Shown here one piece after another: positions 47,065-54,850 of a DNA stretch of 64,000 nucleotides. The stretch is taken from assembly GCA_030581615.1 (NCBI GenBank), contig JAKTTT010000007.1, positions 124,001 through 188,000 of the forward strand, in the 5' to 3' direction. The notes below the pieces were generated by a model. The model was not told where the DNA came from. It searched no databases and was given only the letters and a program-made list of their open reading frames with translations. Numbering within the stretch: the first letter of the stretch is position 1; each line of letters opens with the position of its first letter. The translations under genes were made by a program, and so were the position numbers. This DNA is from Alloascoidea africana (lineage: Eukaryota; Ascomycota; Alloascoideomycetes; Alloascoideales; Alloascoideaceae).

Positions 47065-47295
47065 ATGTTTGTACTTCTTCTGGAGTCTCTTCTCCTAGAA
47101 TACAGGCATGACCTAGTTATGCCCACGATCGAACCATCGTGTAGAATGATTAAAATTGCTGGCCGAATTCTGAACATGAGTGCTATACCTTGGAAGCGAT
47201 TTCCCAGGTATTGTGGGAAACAGATTACCAGAAGCATTAGCTCTAGATTCACATGCATCATGTTTAGCACAAGACATCGCACAAGATTAGTCTAG
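47065..47295 (+). CDS. possible small ORF in the RING spacer, copy A
   Basis: A 76-codon ATG frame antisense to the RING genes, repeated at 49001-49231 with very few changes. A much more diverged third copy near 51070-51210 keeps part of the same frame with mostly conservative differences (for example SCRMIKI versus SCKMIRI, ILNM shared). The peptide is basic and has no recognisable domain. It may be a real small gene, a fragment of one, or chance conservation inside recently duplicated DNA. Confidence 0.25.
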   Translation: MFVLLLESLLLEYRHDLVMPTIEPSCRMIKIAGRILNMSAIPWKRFPRYCGKQITRSISSRFTCIMFSTRHRTRLV

Positions 47296-47735
47296 TACGC
47301 GAACACACTCTCACAAATGAAATAGAGATGTAAGAGTCGCTCGTGTTTCTTAGATAGCAGTAGAGCAAAAAAAACCAAATGCATTAGTATTGTTGTTGTC
47401 AAATACTATTGTGTACAAATAATGGCTGATATTTCAAGACGCCAGAAACTTCTGAGCCATTTTATCGTGTACTCCAATGAACTGGAAAGTTTGCAATGAA
47501 GTGTCGTTTGTTTATATACATGGAGTAACTCACTTTCTGGCATCAGGCCTCAAGCATCCTTAATGGATCTCCTTGCCGCTAGATCTTTGGTAAAAGAATA
47601 TTAGTCGCATTTTATGAGCGCCGCTAATATGATTCAAGTCCAATGAGCATTTAGAGAAATTGAATAACACAAAAAAAGGAAGTCATTTCATTTGATTGCT
47701 TTGAGAATCAAGATGCAATCCAGATAGACTCATGG
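47296..47735. other. 3' flank of RING gene 3
   Basis: AT-rich flank shared with unit 4. It includes words also found in the flanks of copies 1 and 2, such as TTAGTCGCATTTTAT. Confidence 0.5.
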
Positions 47736-48293
47736 TCAGCTTCCAGAAGCGCTCGCATCTTGTTCTCTTTGCTGTCTTTCTTGTATGTCCTGTCGGCAGA
47801 TGGGACATCTAGGACTTTCTCGATATAACCATTGGTCTATGCAAATAACGTGGTAAAGATGGTTACAGGGAAGCACTCGAAGTAGCCATTCGTCTTGGAA
47901 ATCCTCGAGGCAGAACGTACAGGATTGTAAGTTTGAAGCATCATAACCCAAGTGAGAAGGATGGTCTTTCAACTGTTTCCATTCTTTATAAGTGTAGAGC
48001 TCTGAGTTTTGATTAATGACTTCTTCTGAAATTCCAGTAGGATTTGGATTATTTGGATCAGTGTCTTCTTCATCATCATCATCTCTATCTGGATTTTCTC
48101 CAACCTGTTGGTCCCCAACTGGTGCTGGTTCTTGCACTGGTACTCTTGCCTCTCCATTTTCCACTGCTGCCTCTTCATCAGGGTTTTGTCCAGCTTTTCT
48201 CTTTCGTACTTCTGACGCAAACGCTGCTATAAAGAACAACGCTAAACCTCCGACAATGCCAAAGGGCAAAAATACAATATTAGACGATTTCAT
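47736..48293 (-). CDS. membrane RING-H2 protein, copy 3 (probable E3 ubiquitin ligase)
   Basis: 185 residues from the ATG at 48293-48291 (an upstream in-frame TTG is disregarded). A membrane helix lies at about residues 6-28, followed by a basic patch (EVRKRK). A proline- and acid-rich linker ends in DDDDEEDTDPNNPNPTG. The shared block starts at ISEEVINQNSELYTY, and the RING-H2 ligands are Cys125, Cys128, Cys143, His145, His148, Cys151, Cys163 and Cys166. From the basic patch to the stop it is nearly identical to copy 4, but the helix differs strongly in sequence. Presumed role: membrane-anchored ubiquitin ligase, from domain content only. Confidence 0.87.
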   Translation of the reverse strand: MKSSNIVFLPFGIVGGLALFFIAAFASEVRKRKAGQNPDEEAAVENGEARVPVQEPAPVGDQQVGENPDRDDDDEEDTDPNNPNPTGISEEVINQNSELYTYKEWKQLKDHPSHLGYDASNLQSCTFCLEDFQDEWLLRVLPCNHLYHVICIDQWLYRESPRCPICRQDIQERQQREQDASASGS

Positions 48294-48358
48294 TTTATGA
48301 TTGAAGGGGAAATCACAAGAGATCAATTGAAATTATACTGATTGTCAAACACACACCC

Positions 48359-48365
48359 TTTTATA
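48359..48365 (-). promoter_or_regulatory. TATA box of RING gene 3
   Basis: TATAAAA on the coding strand, about 66 bp before the start codon and preceded by a long A/T run. The same element is at 50245-50251 before copy 4. Confidence 0.6.
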
Positions 48366-48486
48366 AAAAAAGAGTCATGATTCAATAAGGCTAGCAGTTG
48401 TGAACATTGCAGAATGCTTACTGGGGAAAAGGGGGGGAAGTTCTTTTGTATCCTTGGCGTGCTGATCTTGAATGACGTTAAACCCA

Positions 48487-48497
48487 GTCCGGGGAAA
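48487..48497 (-). promoter_or_regulatory. conserved GTCCGGGGAAA element upstream of RING gene 3
   Basis: Same word and same spacing to the ATG (194 bp) as in copy 4. Confidence 0.45.
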
Positions 48498-49000
48498 GAA
48501 AATACAACAGGTTCATACTCCAGTTTTCTTTTTTGACTTGTGTTGAAAAGATATTGTAGGGCTAGTTTGGTCCTTAATACAGGTCCAGTGCATGGTTGGG
48601 CAGATCTCCTTGCAGTGTTTAACCTATAAATTGCAAGCTTCTACATGTTTATTGCTTTTTTGCTTTTTTTGTTATTTTTGCATGTTTATTCTCTTGAAGA
48701 TAGAACCAATCATGATATCATGCAAATGCGGCTAATTGGATCACGACACGAGAGAACTATTCAGGTTAGGAGCATCCTGTGCTTTGAAAACTTTGTCATT
48801 TCACAGGTTTTTGCCAAGAAAGATCGAGCCAATACCTCTTTACTGTTTGAACATCGTTAGAACGTTATGATCGTAAATATACGGAAGTTGAGAATAAAGG
48901 GTCTTGAACAGGTGCAGCGATCATCAACCCTTGAAATGCATCGAATCATAACGCCCTTGTGGCGATGAAGGTTTAACACGTATAGAAAGGGTCAAAATCT

Positions 49001-49231
49001 ATGTTTGTACTTCTTCTGGAGTCGCTTCTCCTAGAATACAGGCATGACCTAGTTATACCCACGATCGAACCATCGTGTAGAATGATTAAAATTGCTGGCC
49101 GAATTCTGAACATGAGTGCTATACCTTGGAAGCGATTTCCCAGGTATTGTGGGAAACAGATTACCAGAAGCATTAGCTCTAGATTCACATACATCATGTT
49201 TAGCACAAGACATCGCACAAGATTAGTCTAG
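49001..49231 (+). CDS. possible small ORF in the RING spacer, copy B
   Basis: Second copy of the 76-codon frame at 47065-47295, with Met to Ile and Cys to Tyr as the visible differences. See that entry for the evidence and doubts. Confidence 0.25.
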   Translation: MFVLLLESLLLEYRHDLVIPTIEPSCRMIKIAGRILNMSAIPWKRFPRYCGKQITRSISSRFTYIMFSTRHRTRLV

Positions 49232-49614
49232 TACGCGAACATACTCTCGCAAATGAAATAGAGATGTAAGAGTCACTCGTGTTTCTTAGATAGCAGTAGA
49301 GCAAAAAAAACCAAATGCATTAGTATTGTTGTTGTCAAATACTATTGTGTACAAATAATGGCTGATATTTCAAGACACCAGAAACTTCTGAGCCATTTTA
49401 TCGTGTACTCCAATGAACTGGCAAGTTTGCAATGGAGTATATCACTTTCTGAAATCAGGCCTCAGGTATCCTTGACGTATCTCCTTACCGCTAGTAGGAT
49501 TTAAGTCCAATGAGCATTTAGAGAAATTTAATAACACAGAAAAAATGTTTTCAAAAAAAAGTCATTTCATTTGATTGCTTTGAGAGTTAAGATGCAATCC
49601 AGATGGACTCATGG

Positions 49615-50178
49615 TCAGCTTCCAGAAGCGCTCGCATCTTCTTCTCTTTGCTGTCTTTCTTGTATGTCCTGTCGACAGATGGGACATCTGGGACTTTCTC
49701 GATATAACCATTGGTCTATGCAAATAACGTGGTAAAGATGGTTACAGGGAAGCACTCGAAGTAGCCATTCGTCTTGGAAATCCTCGAGGCAGAACGTACA
49801 GGATTTTAAGTTTGAAGCATCATAACCCAAGTGAGAAGGATGGTCTTTCAACTGTTTCCATTCTTTATAAGTGTAGAGCTCTGAATTTTGATTAATGACT
49901 TCTTCTGAAATCCCGGTAGGATTTGGATTGTTTGGATCCGTGTCTTCTTCATCATTTCTACCTGGATTTTCTCCAACCTGTTGGTCCTCAACCGGTGCTG
50001 GTTCTTGCACTGGCACTCTTGCCTCTCCATTTTCTACTGCTGCCTCTTCATCAGGGTTTTGTTCAACTTTTCTCTTTCTTGCTTCTGACGCCATCAATAT
50101 GAACAATACAAAGATTGGCACAGCAGTCATGACAATGCCAATCATAGCGGGAGAAAATCCAGTATTAGACGATTTCAT
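49615..50178 (-). CDS. membrane RING-H2 protein, copy 4 (probable E3 ubiquitin ligase)
   Basis: 187 residues from the ATG at 50178-50176. The membrane helix (residues about 9-31, with MIGIVMTAVPIFVLFILMAS) is unlike that of copy 3, while MKSSN before it and the basic patch, linker and RING after it match copy 3 closely. The acidic linker is a few residues shorter. The RING-H2 ligands are all present. The tail QQREEDASASGS is shared with copy 3. The position of the hydrophobic stretch and the basic patch after it predict the same topology in all four copies. Confidence 0.87.
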   Translation of the reverse strand: MKSSNTGFSPAMIGIVMTAVPIFVLFILMASEARKRKVEQNPDEEAAVENGEARVPVQEPAPVEDQQVGENPGRNDEEDTDPNNPNPTGISEEVINQNSELYTYKEWKQLKDHPSHLGYDASNLKSCTFCLEDFQDEWLLRVLPCNHLYHVICIDQWLYRESPRCPICRQDIQERQQREEDASASGS

Positions 50179-50801
50179 TTTATGATTAAAGGGGGAAACC
50201 ACAAGAGATCAATTGAAATTATACTGAGTGCCAAACCCACACCCTTTTATAAAAAAAGAGTCATGATTCAATAAGGCTAGCAGTTGTGAACATTGCAGAA
50301 TGCTTACTGGGGAAAAGGGGGGAAGTTCTTTTGTATCCTTGGCGTGCTGATCTTGAATGACGTTAAACCCAGTCCGGGGAAAGAAAACACAACAGGTTCA
50401 TACTCCAGTTTTCTTTTTTGACTTGTGTTGAAAAGATATTGTAGGGCTAGTTTGGTCCTTAATACAGGTCCAGTGCATGGTTGGGCAGATCTCCTTGCAG
50501 TGTTTAACCTATAAATTGCAAGCTTCTACATGTTTATTGCTTTTTTGCTTTTTTTGTTATTTTTGCATGTTTATTCTCTTGAAGATAGAACCAATCATGA
50601 TATCATGCAAATGCGGCTAATTGGATCACGACACGAGAGAACTATTCAGGTTAGGAGCATCCTGTGCTTTGAAAACTTTGTCATTTCACAGGTTTTTGCC
50701 AAGAAAGATCGAGCCAATACCTCTTTACTGTTCGAATCCCGTTAGAACGTTATGATCGTAAATATACGGAAGTTGAGAATAAAGGGTCTTGAACAGGTGC
50801 A
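50179..50801. promoter_or_regulatory. promoter region of RING gene 4
   Basis: Near-identical to that of copy 3, with TATA at 50245-50251 and GTCCGGGGAAA at 50372-50382. Confidence 0.6.
50372..50382 (-). promoter_or_regulatory. conserved GTCCGGGGAAA element upstream of RING gene 4
   Basis: Third occurrence of this element, 194 bp before the ATG. Confidence 0.45.
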
Positions 50802-51260
50802 GTGATGATCAACCTTTGAAATGCATCGAATCATCGCTTGCAGGTGGTGGTGAAAACGCACACGACCAGATAGTAAACTATGATGCCTAAGAATGATACG
50901 AGAGAGCTTCTCTAAACATCGATTGATTCAAAAGAACAGCTTTTTATTGTATTGATATGGACAGGAGGAGCCCAGCTGCAGAATGTATATACAAACGTCC
51001 AGCGTTAGTGGCAGCATGTAACCAGCGCTTCTGCTTCTGGATAGTCATTTCTCATTGAATATTGCAAGGCCTAGTTATACACACAATCAAATCATCTTGT
51101 AAAATGATTAGAATCAGTTGCAAAATTCTAAACATGGGTGTGGCACCTCTAAAGCGCCTAAATGTTTGCAACAGATTACCAATGGCATTGGCCTGGATCT
51201 ACATGTATCATATCAGAGCAAAAGACAAGATTAGCCTCTGAAACATGATCTTACAATGAG
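50802..51260. repeat. decayed partial RING-array unit (right end of the array)
   Basis: The first 30 bp continue the tandem repeat (GTGATGATCAACC...). After an unrelated stretch the spacer sequence resumes at about 51050-51240 in strongly diverged form. No RING gene remains. This marks an older edge of the array. Confidence 0.65.
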
Positions 51261-52451
51261 ATGTAAATGTCATTGGCGTATCAAAGAAGAAAAAACTATT
51301 TGCTTTAGTGCAGATGCTATCAAGAAACCAGGTTCTATCAATCATTGTTTCTAGGTTGTTCGCACGATAAGGAATCAGACGTCAGATAGATGCTTGAAGA
51401 TTCCGAAAAAAGTGCATTAAACTCGCACCACACAATCAATTCCATCACTCGTTTTCTAGAACGTGAAAAGATTGTTTAATGCAAATTGCTAGGGAGTTAG
51501 CGTACACAAGTCAAAAACAATGTTTCCTATACAGTTTGAAATGTGTGTGTGTGTATTCCGGGTAACTCGTGGAGATGATCATCTGCGCCATGCTCCATCT
51601 CTTTCTCCCAAGCACAACCTCAACCACAGCGCCAGCGCCAGCTTCCTGCGATGGCGGCCTTTCAAACCGCCCAGGAGCCATCGAGGCCTCGACCGCAACA
51701 GCGATAGCCTTCGCAGCAGTGGGTACCTTGGGCACCTTGGGTGCCTTGGGTGCCTCGAGCCTCTCTGGACCGCCGCTGGGCGTACGGGTGTGAGGCCGCT
51801 GGCATGGGCCGCGCCAGCACGTCGTGGCGGCGGTACACCCGTGCACCCCTCTTGCTGGACGGGTGCTTGGGAACTTAAGTGGGCAGAGAGAAAATTTTTT
51901 CCCGATCGACACCGAATCGACAGACAGTGGCGAAACGACTAGAGCGTGTCGACACCGCCTGTCCCCAGCACCCCAGATTCAGAACCCCCCGTCCTCGCCG
52001 TTGACGGTCCTCGCGAGACCAGCCAGCATCCGCACTAGCACGAGCACTCGCACAAGCGTCGAGCAGAGGCTCATTTTTGTTTTTTTTGGTCGCTGGTGAG
52101 CGCGCACGATTGCCACCAAACCGCCTCCGCCTGCCTCCCTCAGCCAACAAAGCCCAGTCACTCCCGTTGTTCGGGCAACACGCACGCCCAAGTCCTCCAT
52201 CGTCTCCCAGAAAAAGCCCTTGCGAGGCCGCTGGAGCAGGAAACACCCCCGGGCGCGGATAGCAGAGGCCCCAGTCCCCAGTCTCCAGGCCCCAGTCGTT
52301 GGTCGCCGCCCGTTGGCCCCGTTCTCGAGCCCGCTGGCCGTGTCCTCCGTGGCCACTTTGTAGAGGCCCCCTTCCGCACGCCGCACCGCCCGTCCCGAGG
52401 GAGGGTAACCCCCCATTGTGTCTAGCATAGCGCCCCGAAGCTCTGAAAAAA
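51261..52451. promoter_or_regulatory. intergenic region and EPL1 leader/promoter
   Basis: Composition changes at about 51590 from AT-rich island DNA to GC-rich DNA that continues into EPL1. It contains short direct repeats (CTTGGGCACCTTGGGTGC-like, 51725-51760). Frames up to 267 codons run through the GC-rich part on both strands but show no domain and are probably composition effects. Confidence 0.5.
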
Positions 52452-54587
52452 ATGGTTCTGCCTGCAAAGCACTCGGCTGCAGGTGCCAGATTCCGGCAGA
52501 GGAAGATCTCTGTCAAGCAGAGGCTCCAGATTCTACGCCAGGAGGAGATTCCTGACCTGGAAGAGGAGCAGCAGCGCGAGCTGCAGCAGATTGAAACCGG
52601 AGTAGAAAAGGGCGAGGAAGAAGAAGAGCATTTACAGCGCGTAATCAACGCTGCTTCCGCCGCTGCTGCCGGTGCCAAAGTCGAGCAAGTGTATATTCCT
52701 ACCCCGGACGCTTCAAAACATTGGCCAGATGCCGCGAAATACTATCAAAAAGGGTTTGTCCAGCCCAGTACCTATATCAAATTCTCCTCGACCGTTGAGG
52801 ACACCTCCGGGTGTTCCTACTGCATGGATGAAGAAGATGAGGAGTTTCTCAAAGACATGAACAAGAACCTATTGCCCGAGGAGCAATGTTCAGAAGAAGA
52901 TTTTGAAGTAATTTGTCAAAAGTTTGAAACGCTGATTGCAGAAAAGCAGCCGTTTCTCTCTGTAGACCCTTCTCACATTCTATCTCTGGAAGAAATTGAA
53001 AAATACGCTTCCGAATCGAGCAAAAACACAGACCCTTCAAATCCGGATTTTCTCCTTAGTTTTTCCGCCCTTGCGCCTTTTAAAACAGCGCTATCAAACA
53101 CAATAATACTATCTCGCAAAACTTTTCTAATGACGTTCCAAAGACACGCAAAACGAATATACCCCCATTGGAAAGCCCGTAAAATCACACGCAAGGGCAA
53201 GCCAGTTTTCCCAGTTTTACGATTCGAAGACAGTGAAAAAGACGACAGTGATCCCTATGTCTGTTTCCGAAGAAGGGAATTTAGACAAGCGAGGAAAACG
53301 CGGCGGACAGATACTCTAAGTTCCGAAAAGCTACGAAGACTTCAAATGGAAATGCAAATGTGCAAAAAAATAATAGAAAATGTCGCAACGAGAGAGCTTC
53401 TTCGTAGACAGGCATTAAAAGTGGAAGCAGACATTTTCGACCATCGATGTCGGGTTAAAATGCTGAAAAGAAAGCTGCGGATCGAAGGAGATGACGAGGA
53501 TCTGGTCGCCCACAAGAAGAAGAAAGTTGTTCCTGTTAAGGATGACAAGGTGGCCGATGCTACTCGAGCTGTGCCTCCTGGTCAGACCAGAGATAACCAA
53601 ACGCGACCAATGATCACATTCCAGCCCTATGTCAGATTACCTGCTTCCAAGATCCCAGATATGGAAATGACCACAGTAGACTCAGTGTTATCACAGAAAG
53701 ATAACCTTATTAACAGACGGGTACGGGAGAAGATGGAGAAAAGAAATGAGATTGACAAAGGATGGATCAATCTCACAGACAATCCAAATGCCCCAATATT
53801 GGATTACAGTGATGAAAGAGACTGGGTTAATGAAATTGTTGAAAACGATCATTTACCGTATTCAACAATTGCAAGTTCTATTCGTCCTGTTAAATCCTCA
53901 CATTATGTGGATGAAAACATGATTGTGCCCAAATCAAAAATTACGTCCAAACTGATACCTCTAAACTCACAGATCAACGGACCCGAGATTCAAATCTCAA
54001 AGGGCAAACTAAACTTTAGACTTACAACAATGCGATTACGGCGGCGTATAGGACGAGGAGGCAGAATGCACCTTGACCGGAGCGGGTTTATTCGCAAGCC
54101 ACCAACGCTTATGGAGGAAGAATCGAATGAAGATGCAAGAGTTGCAGTGGAGCGGTTAGAAGATCGAATCAAGTTTGACTCGGATGTTAACAATGATCAG
54201 TATGGTAACATTGGTAGCGATCCTAGTCGGTTGAATAAGATATCGGATGATACGCTGGCGATTCGGTTTGGATCGATGCTTTTGACAAAGTCCTATGGGA
54301 CATACGAGTCGTTCAAACACCGCAGACAGATGATGATCCAACAGCAGATTCAGCAACAGCAGCACCAGCAACAACAACAGCAACAACAGCAGCACCAGCA
54401 ACAGATCCAGGCAAACGGCGACAAAAACTCTCCTGTGGGCGGCGTAGTGGTGAAGACGGAGCAGAAGCAGCAGCAGCAGCAGCCACAGCAGCCGCCACAG
54501 CATCTGAACGGACACCTTAATGGCAACGGGTTTGTTTCGCGGCGGGTGGTTGCGACGCCAGGGACGAAGCTGGTCGGTGGAGGATGA
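52452..54587 (+). CDS. EPL1: Enhancer-of-polycomb-like subunit of NuA4/Piccolo acetyltransferase
   Basis: 711 residues. The N-terminal EPcA region is clear: ARFRQRKISVKQRLQILR, VYIPTPDASKHWPDAAKYY, YIKFSSTVEDTSGCSYCMDEEDEEFL, then DPSNPDFL and PHWKARKITRKGKPVFP. These parts wrap the Esa1-Yng2 catalytic core and contact the nucleosome. Further on, PYVCFRRREFRQARKTRRTD is the second conserved block, followed by a basic EPcC-like middle. The C-terminus is a Gln/His-rich tail from CAG/CAA repeats (54339-54410 and 54463-54500). The length is close to S. cerevisiae Epl1 (832 residues). Role: scaffold for acetylation of histones H4 and H2A in the nucleus. Confidence 0.94.
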   Translation: MVLPAKHSAAGARFRQRKISVKQRLQILRQEEIPDLEEEQQRELQQIETGVEKGEEEEEHLQRVINAASAAAAGAKVEQVYIPTPDASKHWPDAAKYYQKGFVQPSTYIKFSSTVEDTSGCSYCMDEEDEEFLKDMNKNLLPEEQCSEEDFEVICQKFETLIAEKQPFLSVDPSHILSLEEIEKYASESSKNTDPSNPDFLLSFSALAPFKTALSNTIILSRKTFLMTFQRHAKRIYPHWKARKITRKGKPVFPVLRFEDSEKDDSDPYVCFRRREFRQARKTRRTDTLSSEKLRRLQMEMQMCKKIIENVATRELLRRQALKVEADIFDHRCRVKMLKRKLRIEGDDEDLVAHKKKKVVPVKDDKVADATRAVPPGQTRDNQTRPMITFQPYVRLPASKIPDMEMTTVDSVLSQKDNLINRRVREKMEKRNEIDKGWINLTDNPNAPILDYSDERDWVNEIVENDHLPYSTIASSIRPVKSSHYVDENMIVPKSKITSKLIPLNSQINGPEIQISKGKLNFRLTTMRLRRRIGRGGRMHLDRSGFIRKPPTLMEEESNEDARVAVERLEDRIKFDSDVNNDQYGNIGSDPSRLNKISDDTLAIRFGSMLLTKSYGTYESFKHRRQMMIQQQIQQQQHQQQQQQQQQHQQQIQANGDKNSPVGGVVVKTEQKQQQQQPQQPPQHLNGHLNGNGFVSRRVVATPGTKLVGGG

Positions 54588-54850
54588 TTTTGGTTGATGA
54601 TAACGTGTGTAGCATCTTCGCGATACAGTTACAGTATGAGTATGGCATGATATCAGTATGAGCTTAATTGAAAAAAAAAACACGGACACGGTACTAAAGT
54701 TGGAGAAAGCTAAATGTGCGGGGCGGGTAACCCTCGAGTGCAAGGGCACGCGGTGTTTCAGCCTGAAACACCTGGACAGGCCCTCTTTTCCACCTCGCTC
54801 GCTCTCTTCTCTTCTCTTTCCCTCTTCCAGAACCGAATCCGAATCGTAGC

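Larger units (their letters stand above)
46981..48916. repeat. RING-array unit 3 (1936 bp tandem repeat)
   Basis: Direct repeat of the block at 48917-50801. It runs from the GCGATCATCAAC word in the spacer through the RING gene and its promoter. The spacer parts (46981-47560 and 48917-49480) are almost identical. Confidence 0.88.
48294..48916. promoter_or_regulatory. promoter region of RING gene 3
   Basis: Nearly identical to the promoter of copy 4. Visible elements are a TATA box (TATAAAA on the coding strand, 48359-48365), GTCCGGGGAAA at 48487-48497, 194 bp before the ATG, and a G-rich run near 48423-48437. Confidence 0.6.
48917..50801. repeat. RING-array unit 4 (1885 bp tandem repeat)
   Basis: Direct repeat of 46981-48916. 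It differs mainly by short deletions in the 3' flank (near 49435-49500) and by the segment that encodes the membrane helix. Confidence 0.88.

Noticed and set aside
51875-52678. 267-codon minus-strand frame before EPL1
   Set aside because: It overlaps the start of EPL1, is Ala/Gly/Arg-rich with no domain, and is expected by chance in GC-rich DNA.
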